NCBI GenBank assembly: GCA_019973155.2
Contig: BPQB01000124.1
Span: 1-61,238 of the forward strand
Origin: Phanerochaete sordida
Taxonomy: Eukaryota > Basidiomycota > Agaricomycetes > Polyporales > Phanerochaetaceae
DNA: 61,238 nt
Direction: 5' to 3'
The notes under the pieces are model-generated. The model was not told the origin of the DNA and ran no database searches. It was given only the letters and a program-made list of their open reading frames with translations. This document shows positions 1 to 10,811 of this stretch, piece by piece. The position numbers and the translations under genes were made by a program. Numbering within the stretch: the first letter of the stretch is position 1; every line of letters starts with the position of its first letter.

Positions 1-383
1 CCTAACCCCAGGTCTTTTGGCGCTTTACCGTTTGGTAGGCGCAGTAGATAATCATTATTCGTCAGTACCCCGTTATACGCCCAGTAGTCTACATTACATG
101 TAAGTAGTCCAGGGGATTTTCCCTGATGCAGTCTCCGCCATCCAGCACACGTTTTGCAAAGTCACAGCCAGTTTAGCATAGTAATAAATATATCCTACAT
201 CCACCACGAGACGAGCATTTTACAAACAAAGAGCGAAGTGATGCCAAATAATCCACGCTTCTTTCGGAACCCTTGCCACCAGAGCCTTAGACGACATCGC
301 TCCGCACGACGCGCACCGGCACCCGCGCATCATACACCCCATCCTGCACGCGCATCGCCACCCCAACGATCTCCTACACCCAA
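1..383. other. Unassigned left edge
   Basis: No gene recognised. The stretch from about 300 is already GC-rich and leads into the 3' end of the minus-strand DUF6534 gene; the first 240 bases are more AT-rich and hold no convincing coding signal. Confidence 0.5.
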
Positions 384-2047
384 TCAGCACGCGCCCTGCC
401 CAAACCCCACACCACTCACCGCGCCCTTCGCATCGTCCCCGCGCCCGAGCTCACGCGTCTCGTACGAGCCCGCGCCATACCCGGCCCCGTTGTACGAGCC
501 GTCGCTCTGCCAGAGCGCGCCCTGCGTCTGCGAGCGCGCCTGCGCGGACGGCACGAGCCCCGCGAGGTGCGCGAGGTGCACCGAGTTCGCGGGCCCCGGC
601 GCGCTGTGCATGTCGCGCAGCACGTCGCGCGAGTTGAGCAGCGCGAGCAGCGAGTTCCACATCACTGCGTGCGCGGTCAGCGGGTTGTGTGAGATGCGGG
701 GGAGGGAGGAGGGCGCACGCATGGGCAGCGCGAGCGCGAGCGCGACGAAGATGAGGTTGTGAGGCATGGTGGCGTACTGCGTGTGCGTCAGCACGGGCTT
801 TTCGTGGCGAGGGCAGGGCGCGTACTGTGATGATCGCTGCGACGGACACCGAGCTCGTCAGCGCGCATGTGTTGACGGAGTAGAGGATGATCATCTTGAT
901 GAGCGAGTCCGTGCTGCACCGGCGCGTCAGCGTAGGCGCAAAGGGAGGAGAAGGGGGAGGGTGCACCGCTTGAAGCCCGTGCGCCGCCGGAAGAGGATCG
1001 TGCAGAGCGTCGCCGCGATCGTGCAGTCGGCCGCGGCCTGCAGCGTGTAGAGCGCGTACCACGTGCCCTGCGCGCGTGTCAGCGGGGTGCAGAACGCAAG
1101 GAGGGGTGCGCGTACCGCGTATTTGTCCTCAAGGTCGGTGTAGGAGGGGTACTTGCGGCTGGAGGATGTTAGTATTGTCATTTGAGGAGAGCTCAATCAC
1201 GAGGGCCGTACATAAGGACACCGATGACTGACAAAGGGGTCAGCACTTGAGCGTTGAAGGTTGAGTGGAGCACGTACTGATAGACACAACTGTAAGACGG
1301 ACAGCGTCAGCAGAAGTTTGCGTACAAAGTGACCGTAGCAGACGTACTCCAGCTGCCAAGCTGCGACGGGATCGGCAGCGCAAACAGCGCCCAGCTCCTG
1401 CTGACTGCACGCCGCACTCAGCATCCGACTCAACGCAAAACAGCTCAAGCACCCACGCTTGTAGATGCGGTACGCAAACACGCCTGTGACGGTGCTCTCG
1501 ATGAGGTCGCCGAGGACCATGACCGCCGCGAGGCTCCAGGGCACCTGCAGCAGCGCGGCGGGGTCCATGAAGTGCGTGACCGTGTAGTGGTACGCGGCGT
1601 GCGACGCGAACACGAAGTAGAGCGTGCCGAGGAGCCTGCACGCGTCAGCACGTCACCCGCACGCGCGCCCGATGCACCCACCAAAGGAGTGTGATCTGGG
1701 TGCGCGTCAGCGGAGGACGAGCAGCAGGGGCGCGGGTACGCACGATGCCCTTCATGTACGCGCTGTCGCGCGCGCTGCGCGTGTAGTACGTGTACGCCTG
1801 GATGCTCGCGATGCCGAACAGCCTAGCGCGCCGTCAGCGGCGACAACACCCCCGTGCGGGGAGACACGTACACGCAGACCATGATCTCCGCGATGACGAT
1901 CGCGCCGAGCGTGTCGTCGAGCTTCGGGAGCGCGAACGGGGGTGCGCCTGTCGCGCCGGCACTAGCCGCACCGGCGGCACCAGCAGCACCAGCAGCACCA
2001 GCAGCACCAGCGGAGGCGGAGGCGGAGGGGGCAGGGGCAGAGGACAT
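384..2047 (-). CDS. DUF6534-type multi-pass membrane protein (gene 1)
   Basis: Function unknown; the family is a fungal multi-pass membrane protein. ATG at 2047-2045, stop at 386-384. Going down the minus strand the exons read: an Ala/Gly/Ser-rich N-terminus followed by LDDTLGAIVIAEIM (first membrane helix); LFGIASIQAYTYYT near 1830-1785; FASHAAYHYTVTHF and LGDLIESTVTGVFAYRIYK near 1610-1475; YALYTLQAAADCTIAATLC near 1060-1000; DSLIKMIILYSVNTCALTS near 910-850, the family's conserved helix; MPHNLIFVALALALPM and WNSLLALLNSRDVLRDM near 770-610; then a Gly-rich cytoplasmic-type tail. These follow the usual DUF6534 order. A 49-nt intron (GT at 719) joins the last two helical blocks in phase. The Ala/Gly tract is coded by a triplet-type repeat. 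Not all small exons were fixed. Family call is firm, exact model moderate. Confidence 0.8.
1955..2025 (-). repeat. GCN triplet repeat coding Ala/Gly tract
   Basis: On the plus strand this reads as tandem CAGCACCAG-type triplets. On the coding strand it gives GAAGAAGAAG-like residues just before the first membrane helix of DUF6534 gene 1. Such tracts are prone to length change. Confidence 0.7.
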
Positions 2048-3593
2048 CGTGGCGGCGGGGGACCGGAAGGGAGGGCTGACAGGCAGGACAGGCTGTGCGC
2101 CTCTGTGTGCGGCCAGGCGCTGCGCGCCGGCGTACTTATGCGTGCCTGTGCGGGGGTGCGGGCGGAGGCGGTGTGAAACGCGGCGGTACCGCGCGAGGAT
2201 CAGCCGCGGGGGATGCGCGATGGGCCCGCGGGAGGCGTGCGTCTTTGCGTTGTGCGGGTGGCGAGTTGGTGCGTCGCAGGTGCAGGGGAGCGCGTGGTGC
2301 CGGTGTATGGAGGGACTAAGTCCTGATGTGCGATTTGGGGCTGGGAGATCCGGGTGGGAGCGCAGAGGCGCGAGAGGTGCGAGGGCGGTGTGGTGATCTT
2401 CGTAGGAGGTAGTATGAGAGCCTTCGATGAACCTTTGCCTGCAAGGGCTTAGCCCGGACGTAAAGCCGAGCACAGTAGCGCGCGGCAGCGGAGGCGTGCT
2501 GCTCAGCGGTGCAGCGCCACTCGCCTTCGTTCCAACGGCGCATCGACGAGCGTATGTTGCGTCGCCAGGCCAGCCTAGCACAGGACGCACATCAGCTTGC
2601 AAATCGGACCCTGAGGGAGATCTCAAACCTAGCAGCCCGAGCCGCCGAGGCATCGCGCCCGGTCCTAGTCCAGCCATCAGTCGCAGCGCGAGATGGCGTG
2701 GGACTCGAGATGCTACCGCGCACACCGCGTGGCGCGCTAGGGTCGCATCACGCCACAAAGCTCGCGCACACGTGCACGCACGTCGCACCGGGCTCCGTTG
2801 GGCCTCCTCGTGGGCCCGCCTGCGATAGAGACTGTAGGCGGTCTCTGAGGTTGGGCGAGGCTGAAGGCGTGAGTGGACCGCCGCCTGTGTTTGCCGCTCG
2901 GTTTCACCGTTTCTTCCACGGAGAAAGTTATGTAATGAGCTCACCGGCTACAAAAGGCACAGCATCTCCAAGCGATCCCGAGGTGCGAGTCGGATGCCTG
3001 TCACAAGCGGCCGTGATTACGGCTCAGCGTGGACGGGCTTGGGACGGGCCCACGTTCGATGACACCGCTGCAAAGATTCCGTAGAGCCGAGGCATTTGCG
3101 GACGGTCATCAACTGTGTAGAGTTTCACGGATGTCGCTGGGCTGGCGGGAGCATCAGCATTGTCGACGCGCCATGTGCACCCCGAATCAAAGTTGGAGAT
3201 GCGACGCACCGGGTAGCGTCGAGCTCGAGCCCAGCTTGTTCATCATATATGGTGGACATTAAGGCCCCAGTTGAATGTCTCGGCATAAACCCGTCACATC
3301 TTGATGGAACGTCACGGGTGGTGACTCCATGCGCATGAGGCACCAGATGGACACCGGACACCGCTCTTCGTCAGTGCGCGCGATGTAACAGTGCTGCAGC
3401 GCTGACGCGTGGCTGACGCTTCCTTTTCCTACCAACTCAGGGGCCATTTCGTGCGTCAGGCCTTATACATAACTTAGCTGCAACTTCCCGGTACGTCCTG
3501 CTGTTGCTGTAATAGTCTCCAACCTCTCGTAGCGCCACTGTCGGTCTTGTAGTATACACCATGCTACACGGGCAATATTACCGTCACAGGCTC
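2048..3593. other. Unassigned intergenic stretch
   Basis: Open frames are present, but none shows a known family, consistent splice signals or a codon bias that fits. The first kilobase is GC-rich and could hold the promoter of DUF6534 gene 1. Nothing else is seen. Confidence 0.5.
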
Positions 3594-3602
3594 GTCGTCA
3601 CG
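3594..3602. repeat. Target site duplication, left copy
   Basis: The 9 bases GTCGTCACG lie directly outside the left terminal repeat. The same 9 bases lie at 4818-4826 directly outside the right one. This is the footprint of transposon insertion. Confidence 0.85.
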
Positions 3603-3790
3603 CAGGCTCCTTCCCATGCCGTCCTTCCGAGTGAGAGGTCTGCGCGGGCCCTCAGCTCAACGGCGTGCTTCGTGTAAATAGCCAATCACAATCATTTGCC
3701 CTCACGTGCTACCTACTTCCTTTTCGGGCCCAAGCGCAGGACCTCTCACTCTCCAGGACGGCTGGCACCAAACATTGGAGCCAAACAAAG
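3603..3790 (+). repeat. Left terminal inverted repeat
   Basis: Matches the reverse complement of 4628-4817. It starts CAGGCTCCTTCCC and ends GGAGCCAAACAAAG. It contains an inner inverted pair (about 3617-3650 against 3727-3763), so single strands could fold into a hairpin. Confidence 0.88.
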
Positions 3791-4627
3791 GAACCTCGCC
3801 ATCAGATGTTGCTCGCGTGGCGAATTTCGAGAAATCCTTGCGCAGAGCTACTCGGTATCGACCGCTTTTGGCAGACATGCGCCCCAAATGAGGATGGTCG
3901 CCCACCGCCAACCTTCCTCTCGTCTCGCTTTCATGACCGCCCTCCCTCCGCACGAGTGAAAGTCATCAACTATGGCATATCATGCTCGCTTTAACGCTCC
4001 TTGGCTCTCACGTGTCACGACTCAAGTACAAATTCGGGTATACCGCATGCCTCCAGACTCCCGCAGCGAGGGCTTTGAGCACGACTCGCTGCGACGGCGG
4101 CGGTGCCAAAGGAAAAGCGCACGGGTACCCATGTGAGGACTGGGAAGCGCGCCTGGTACTCGACACCGGGACACAATGTCGTAGAGCCCGCTGGACAATG
4201 GGCAGTCGCGCAGCAATGCCGCCACTGCCGCGGCTTCCGCGAAGCTGCGCAGGTCCTGTGTCAGCGCGAACAGGTCGCGTCCTCACCCGGAAGGATATAG
4301 CAGCGGTACGACCAGCCCATGCCCATCCTGGGTAGCAGCGTGCTTGGTGAAGAATGCCACTCAGTCGCACGAGATGGCCTGTGCGTCCGGGTTACCGCGC
4401 CTCCATATTGACTGCACGCCTGCTGCGCCCTTGAGGCGACGCAGCCTTTCCCAACATGGGTGTAGTAGCAGCTGTATAGGTACCTAGTGTTGGTATAGGG
4501 TTTGGTAGCGTTAATGAAGGGCGTGTGTCGACAGCCGGACTGCTCGCATTGTCCCAGCCTCGAATAAACACATTTATCGAATATATTCGTGGTGGCGCGA
4601 GGTGTGGTTACTACTTTGGGGAGGCTG

Positions 4628-4817
4628 CTTTGTTTGGCTCCAATGTTTGGTGCCAGCCGTCCTGGAGAGTGGGAGGTCCTGCGCTTGGGCCCGAAAAGGA
4701 AGGTAATGACGTAACACAAATGGACGCTTGTCATTGGCTAGTTACATGAAGCACGCTGTTTGGCCTGAGGGCCTGCGCAGACCTCCCACTCGGAAGGACG
4801 GCATGGGAAGGAGCCTG
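4628..4817 (-). repeat. Right terminal inverted repeat
   Basis: Reverse-complement partner of 3603-3790, two bases longer through small indels in the diverged middle. It ends GGAAGGAGCCTG at 4817, directly before the duplicated GTCGTCACG. Confidence 0.88.
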
Positions 4818-4826
4818 GTCGTCACG
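4818..4826. repeat. Target site duplication, right copy
   Basis: GTCGTCACG, identical to 3594-3602. Confidence 0.85.
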
Positions 4827-6019
4827 TGTGATTCCAGAATCCAGGCTGGCTGCCCTGGCGCAGCGTTATCCGTCTCGCGATCTTCAAGCGTAGGCACACT
4901 CGGGCCACTCCTGTGCAAAGCTCACGCGTTTCACAGCACAACATTGACGAGCCTACAGTGGAGCAGTGAAGGGGACGGGACGAGGCAGCGGGGAAGGCAG
5001 CAGACTCTGGCGAGGCGGTGCTATTAGGGAGTATGTTGCTGCGCATGGTGAGTAGGGTTCCGCTGACGCTGTTCGGCCAGTACTCACTGCGAGCATTGTC
5101 TCAGATAGCTGAGACGACGCGGAGTGCCGTGTTATGAATGAGAATGCAAGCGAGGACATCACGCCAACGTCAAGCGGACGTCGCCAGTCTTGCGCCAGTC
5201 ATGAAGTCGAAGGTACGCACGAGCCACGGCGCCGCACCACGCTTACTCTCAGAAATTCCGCTACAGTGCTGCAGACCTAGATAAAGATGTGCGCCGGTGT
5301 CGCTCCGCATTGACGCCATGTGAGGTAGACTGCCAGTGCCCACGGTCAGTCCACGCTGTCCTTAATTCTGCGCCACCCTCGGATCCACTCGCTCTTGATA
5401 TTTTACTGCCATTTACTGACCTTTCTGTTGATGTACAGCCATCGCCGCTGATTCGTACGGCTGTCCAGACAGCGTCACGGGCCTGAGCAACGTTTGTGTG
5501 TTACATTTCGGGGCGGAGATCAGGAGAGTGCCGCACGAGGTTTCGGGCAACGCGTACATGGTGAGTGCGCTTCATTTGCGCGGCCTGAGTCGTTGCCTAT
5601 CTTATCTGTTGTCCCCAGGTGCATGCTCGAAGCTCCCACAACAAGACTCAACGTTGTCGCAGGTGAGAGCGAGATCACGCAAATGCTCGGCGTGCTGCAG
5701 AAACGCCGCGGCGGGTGCTTGCGCCTCAAGTGCGTCGAGCTCGTATGGAGTGTGCAGAACTTGAGCACGATCTTACCGCTCATGCACCACTTCTCGTACC
5801 TTCTTGGTACCTCCTCGCATAGAGCAACTCAAGGCTCCTCCTGGCAAGACCGCGCCACAGTTTGCAGCACAGAAGTCGTTGCTCTACTGATCCTAGGTTA
5901 GTGCACCTTGGCCTTAGGTCTCACCTCCATCGCCTTCTGAGCGTTCTGCACCCTATTCCGCTGAATATCACCGCCTCAATACCTCCTGCACGAACCGCAC
6001 ACCAATGCCTCCATCGACA
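4827..6019. other. Unassigned stretch with weak coding signal near 5.4-5.9 kb
   Basis: A plus-strand segment at about 5340-5575 reads through to a good GT donor (GTGAGTGCG after NAYM), and a frame at 5638-5901 follows. Neither resembles a known family. It may be part of a decayed or unrecognised gene. The rest shows nothing. Confidence 0.3.
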
Positions 6020-6960
6020 ATGCGCTTCAACACCGGCTTCCTGCTCCTCACGTCGATAGTCGCATTTGCGAGCCACACTTGCGTGCTCTCCATGCATGTG
6101 CCTGACCGCGGCGCCGCCCGTGACATCCTCAATCAGCAGCGCCATTTGGCGCGAGGTTGTCGCGTTTACACACGCCGAGAACGCAGTCATGGAGCTGCAC
6201 GATGTCGATCTCGTGCGCTGCGCTGGCTAAATGTACAACAAGAGTGAGTGCGCACGTCAACTGGGCGAGGATCTCTGCTGATTGCGCGATAGACAAGGCG
6301 CTGCTCCTCGCCGTTATCGCGAAGAACGCCTGTACGCTCCCCATCAAGCGCCACACACTGTGCGCCCGCCGACCGCCTGCCAGACGTGATCAACGCGACG
6401 TGCAGCACTGGGAGCATCATCAGCTGCGTGATCAGCATGAAATACTCCGTCTTCACATTCTGCTTCGCGTCCTGGCTCTGGGACAATCGCCGCGCAGACA
6501 GCATCGATCCCACAGGCGCGTACTTCGTGTTTGGCCTGACGCCCGTACAGACGCTGCACGAGCGCATCGAGAACAAGCTCCCCGTGCAGCGGTGGCACTA
6601 CCACAGGCACGTCAGCCACGAGGGCGTGAACCACAACAGCAACGGCTTCCACCAAGTGCATGCAACGTACGTCCCCACACGCTCCTCGTCCTGCTCCCGC
6701 TGACCACCCGCACAGGACGGTACCATTCTGGAACACAACGCTCGAGGTGCATGATGATGACAACGACGGTGGGTTTGTCGGCGACTAGTACTACTGGGCA
6801 AGCGACAACGAGGCGCCGTACTACAGCATCCGCTGCACGAGCGACAGCGCGAGCTATTTTGCGTTGAACGCAGGCGGGGCCATGGTTGGCAGCACGGGCA
6901 CGGGATTCACGGACTCACAGGGCAGCGCAACCAGCCTGGTGCGTCTCAGGCGTCATTCCG
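6020..6960 (+). pseudogene. Broken gene for a small secreted protein
   Basis: ATG at 6020 opens a typical signal peptide (MRFNTGFLLLTSIVAFASHT). The homologous-looking reading then needs a frame change near 6155 to reach THAENAVMELHDVDLVRCAG, which ends in a stop. It resumes near 6380 with INATCSTGSIISCVISMKYS and FCFASWLWDNRRADS up to a GTACGT donor near 6669. After an intron ending CCGCACAG it continues VPFWNTTLEVHDDDNDGGFV, hits an in-frame TAG at 6786-6788, and goes on as YYWASDNEAPYYSIRCTSDS and NAGGAMVGSTGTGF to about 6940. At least one frameshift and two stops mean it is not translatable as it stands. The family was not recognised; the peptide style (secreted, Cys pairs, Trp/Asp-rich) suggests an extracellular protein. 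Sequencing error is the alternative. Confidence 0.5.
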
Positions 6961-8497
6961 TGCATACATAATTGCATCTCTATCATGTCAATGAGCCTTG
7001 AATGTATCCCTCTGGAACGCATTTTCGAAAGCAGTCTGGGAGGTAATGTACGTATACTCTACCATACCACCAGAGAAGTAGGGTATGGGCCTCTGCTGCG
7101 CGCTGCCCTCCCCTGATTATTGAACGGCTATACATGCGGAGTACTAGGACCCTCTGCTGGAGGCGTCGCCAGCGCAGCTAGCAGTGCTGGACAGGGCCTC
7201 CGTAGCGGTGGCGATAGGAGCGCCGCTACACACATGGATGAAGGTGTCCGGAGTCCCGAAGACACATCAGTCACTGGCTGCGTTACTTATCAGTCACAAT
7301 CACGTCGGCTTCCCGGCATCTCTGCCGAAACGAAGTGGGGCCTTAACGTCCACCATAATCATAAGATGGCACCCAGCTCGACGGTACTCGGCAATGGGTG
7401 TGGGTGAGTGAAATGTGCGAGGAAGAGAAGATCGAGCTCGGGGCTAGCGAGAAGATTTGGAGAAGGATGAGACCCAGTTTGACGGACTGGACACGAGAGG
7501 TGTCACGTGGAATGCACGTGGGGGCGCCTGATTGGCGTCCCCCGCGGAAACGCTTTGCTTTTGCCTTCTATCCACCTCGAACAGCTCTCTCTGTGCACAG
7601 CTTCGTCTTGATGCCACCAAAATACCAGGCCTCTTTCTGCTACTCGAGTCAAACACTGCGGACCGGTAACTTTCTCAGGTTAAGCAGAGCCCCCGGTGTC
7701 CGGGCGACGCACTCTGGCTTCGCATCTTAGCGAAGCCAGACAATCCCGCACCTGTCCCGCCCGCGGTTCTACTGCACCCGCGGGGTACGTAACCTTGGTC
7801 GACGTGAGCTTAGCTGGGTCACTGACAGGCATGACAGGCATGCCAGGTGCGACAGGCCATTTCGAGCTGGTTAACGACATCAGATGCCCGCCGCGGCCAT
7901 GATATCCGCCTGCGACGTCGTCCTCCAGATCGCGATGCACGGCAGAGACATCGCGGCATCCTGTTTCAGTACCAGTACTGATTATAGCGACGCACGCAGT
8001 CTGTGATCGCGTCCCTGCGCCCGATGTGTTGCCCATGCCCGGGTGGTTGCCGACGCTCCATCGCACAATCACTTCCTCGGACCCGCGCGCCAGCCCAAGT
8101 CTCGCATTACGCTGATGATGCGTACGATGGTGCCCATGTGTCGCCGTTGAGTTGTGGTAGGATGGACACCACAGATGCGCCCGCGTTCGGGGCCTGCGCT
8201 GTGATGGTGTCCGGCGTGCGCGATGCGCTGTGTCGCAGGAACCGCTGAGTCCATCTGGCACAGTGATACGGACGGCTCCCATGACTGCCAAGCTCTCAAA
8301 GAGTTCGGTCTAGTCGGCCATTGTCTGTCTTATGGGCCAGCTGGCAGCTGCCCGCCCGTCCGCCCATCCTTCCTGCCCAAATATTAAACGCCCCCGCGCG
8401 CAGACCAGCCGCGCCCACCCCTCCACTCATTTGTGCCTCACCCCGTAAGTCTGCCCTCGCCCTGCGCTTGAAGCCGGAGCTGAACCGTCCACAGACG
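6961..8497. other. Unassigned stretch; 5' flank of the methyltransferase gene
   Basis: Several long open frames exist on both strands (for example minus 7680-8291), but none has a recognisable domain. The last ~150 bases are pyrimidine-rich, fitting the promoter and leader of the gene starting at 8498. Confidence 0.45.
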
Positions 8498-9257
8498 ATG
8501 TCCTACCCCGTCACGAAGAGCGCGCTCCTGCTCGTGTCCGCCGCGACGTTCTTCTACGGCATGAAGCCGCCGACGCCGCCCGTCGAGAAGCAGAAGGTCG
8601 TCTACAAGGGCCAGTTCTTCGAGCACGCCGTGCGCGGGATCACCTACCTCTGGCAGGTCCGTGCGCCCCCTTTTGCGCCCGACGCCCTCGCTGACACACC
8701 CACAGGCGGTCTTCTGCAGCAGCGCGCTCGCCCACGCCGGCGTGCTCCTCGCGCCGCTCCTCCCCTCCCGCGCCTCCACCCTCGCGACGCACGCGCTCTG
8801 CCACTCCGCAGCACCCTCCCCCGCCCTCGCGACGCTCCCCGCGCCCTTCCTGCTCGCGGCCGCGCTGCTCGTCGCGGGCGGCGCGCTGCGCCTGTGGTGC
8901 TACGCGACGCTCGGCCGGCACTTCACGTTCGAGATCACGCTGCTGCCCGGGCACGCGCTCGTCACGCGCGGGCCGTACGCGCGCGCGCGGCACCCGAGCT
9001 ACACGGGCGGGTGCGCGATGATCGCGGGCACGACGCTCATGTTCTTCGGCGCGGACGGCTGGGTGAGCGGGTGCGGCATGCGCGGGACGCCGTTTGTCGT
9101 TTTTGTGTGGCTCTGGACGGGGCTCGCGCCGTATGCGGCGTGGGCGCTCGTGCGGCGCGTGGATGTTGAGGATGCGCAGCTCCGGAAGGAGTTTGGTGCG
9201 AAGTGGGAGGAGTATCGCGTCGCGGTGCCGTGGAAGTTCGTTCCTTACGTGTTCTAG
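8498..9257 (+). CDS. Isoprenylcysteine carboxyl methyltransferase (ICMT) family protein
   Basis: Predicted membrane methyltransferase that would methylate the carboxyl group of a C-terminal prenylcysteine using S-adenosylmethionine, in the endoplasmic reticulum. Two exons: 8498-8656 and 8706-9257, with a 49-nt intron (GTCCGT...CACAG) in phase 0; 236 residues, within the usual size for fungal ICMT-like proteins. There are several membrane segments (LLLVSAATFFYGM; a long hydrophobic region in exon 2). The C-terminal catalytic region shows ALRLWCYATLGRHFTFEI, LVTRGPYARARHPSYTGG (the RHPxYxG signature) and, near the end, LRKEFGAKWEEYRVAVPWKF with the family's E-F-x-x-W-x-x-Y pattern. ATG chosen because it precedes the first membrane helix and the exon is in frame throughout. 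Related phospholipid methyltransferases share the fold, so the true substrate is not certain. Confidence 0.85.
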
Positions 9258-9711
9258 GTTTGGTTTGGGATCGTCTGTAAAGAAAGGGCTCAGAGAGCTG
9301 TTGTAACTGTTGTATTTATTTGTCGTATTTACTTGTGTCTCTCAATGTCATTTTACTGGGCCTACATCTCCCTGTGTTCAGCACTCTTCCAGACAGACGG
9401 CTATCGACGCTTTCTGCGACAGATTGAACGCGCTCCTTACCGTTTTTCACGACCAGTGGGCGATGCTCACGCCTGCCCTTGCAAGCTGCAAGCTTCCAAA
9501 CCCTTCAACCTTGCCACAGCTTGCAGGATTACTGACTACATGCGCCTCCAAAGCGTCAGCAGGGCTTGCACATGCGGACTAGCACTCCCGGAGCACAGCT
9601 GCAGCGCAGAGAGTACAACCAATAAATATTCCATAATAAATCCACAAAGTCCTAGCCGTACAACACTGCATGTCAATCCTACAAAGCACGGAAGCGCCAT
9701 TGAGCCCCGCG
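9258..9711. other. Convergent 3' intergenic region
   Basis: It lies between the 3' ends of the methyltransferase (+) and the hydrolase (-). AT-rich, with AATAAA-like strings near 9620-9650 that could serve as a poly(A) signal for the plus-strand gene. No coding signal. Confidence 0.5.
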
Positions 9712-10811
9712 CTACTTCGCGAGGTGCGCCTCGATCCAGCTCACATACTCCTCCGTGACGCGCTCGGGCACGCCGTCGCTCTCGTGGTACATATCATGCA
9801 ACGACCCGCTGATCATGACGAGCTTCTTGTCGACGGCGCCCGAGAGCCGCTCGTAGAAGACTTTGCTCGAGTCCGGCGCGTTCACGGGGTCGTCCTCGCT
9901 GTGAACGATCAGGATCTGCGTTCACCGTCAGCGGTGTGGAAACAGAACGCAGGAGGGGAGGGAGGCGCACGGGGAGGTTTTGGGGCCAGTTCTTCCAGTC
10001 GGTCGTGAGGTTCGCGATGCCCTGCGGCGCACGAGTGAGTGGAGGAGGAGGGAGGGGATGGTGAACGTACGCGGTTCAGCATGTCGTCCACCGCGCGCAG
10101 CGAGCCCTCGGCGCGGCGCCACGGGTCCGTGCGCATCGCCTCGACCTCGGCCTTGTCGCGCGTGAACCTCTGCTTGCATCAGCGTCACGCACAGCGCCGC
10201 AGACTAGGGAAGACGCACCTCGACGGGCACGACGGCGGGGATCGTGATGTTCGGCAGCAGCCGGCTCGCGAGCGAGCCCGCGGCGCGCACGAGGCCCGCC
10301 GGCGGGTGCACGAGCGTGATGAGCGGCGCGGCACAGAGCACGCCCGCGAGCTGCGCGACCTCCGGCGCGGGCGGGACCGTGCTCACGAACGTGATGGCGC
10401 TCGCGCCGCCCTGTGCCCTCCGTCAACGACAATTCTGGCGAGGCAGCCGGGCGTGCGCACCGCAGAGTAGCCCATGAGGAACACGGGCAGGCCGGGCCAG
10501 CGCGCTTGCACGTGGCGCAGCCAGAACGCGATGTCGGCCTGCTCCTGGCGCGTGCCCGTGCGCCCGTACGCGGCGCCCGCGCTCGCGTGCGCGGCGTCGA
10601 GCGCGGTGCGCCCGAAGCCGCGCTGGTCGTACGCGAAGACGGCGACGCCGCGCGCGGCCCAGCGCGCGTGCACGGCGTCGTAGCGCGCGGCGTGGTCCGC
10701 GAAGCCGTGCAGGAAGAGCGTCGCGGCGCGCGGCGAGGGTGCGGCCCACGTGCACGTGTAGAACTGCGTGCCGTCGGGCCCGGGCAGCCAGGCGTCGGTG
10801 TAGCTGGGCAT
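9712..10811 (-). CDS. Monoglyceride lipase-type alpha/beta hydrolase (serine aminopeptidase S33 fold)
   Basis: Predicted lipase that splits monoacylglycerol to glycerol and fatty acid, probably at lipid droplets. Five exons on the minus strand: 10811-10461, 10410-10219, 10169-10071, 10021-9971, 9915-9712. All introns are 49-55 nt except one of 49 nt (10170-10218), and all phases agree; 298 residues, the normal length. Exon 1 has FLHGFADHAARYD (oxyanion-hole HG) and FAYDQRGFGRT. Splicing of exon 1 to exon 2 rebuilds the nucleophile elbow G-Y-S-A-G-G, with the catalytic Ser at the junction. Exon 5 carries ILIVHSEDDPVNAPDSSKVF (catalytic Asp) and SGSLHDMYHE (catalytic His) and ends IEAHLAK. The triad is complete, so it should be active. 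It is convergent with the upstream methyltransferase gene. Close relatives hydrolyse other small esters, so the substrate is inferred. Confidence 0.9.

Larger units (their letters stand above)
3603..4817. mobile_element. Non-autonomous DNA transposon, Mutator-like/foldback type
   Basis: A 1,215-bp element bounded by inverted repeats of 188 bp (3603-3790) and 190 bp (4628-4817) and flanked by a perfect 9-bp duplication. Outer ends begin CAGGCTCCTTCCCATGCCG. Long terminal repeats with a 9-bp duplication are the hallmark of Mutator-like elements; this class is an inference because there is no transposase. The 837-bp core has no frame resembling a transposase or zinc finger, so movement would need a helper elsewhere. 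Each terminal repeat is itself palindromic: a ~35-bp motif from 3617 recurs inverted at about 3727-3763, so the element holds four copies, as in foldback elements. The repeats are nearly identical in their outer ~50 and inner ~75 bases and more diverged between. Confidence 0.85.

Noticed and set aside
1..10. CCTAACCCCA resembles a fungal telomere repeat unit
   Set aside because: Only one unit is present and it is not followed by further repeats; chance match.
1823..2944. Long minus-strand frame of 373 codons
   Set aside because: Only its end (from the ATG at 2047) fits the DUF6534 gene; the upstream part is low-complexity GC-rich DNA with no domain.
5494..5901. Frame read as an F-box/leucine-rich protein
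   Set aside because: Only a few leucine-spaced residues; no F-box motif and no supporting exon.
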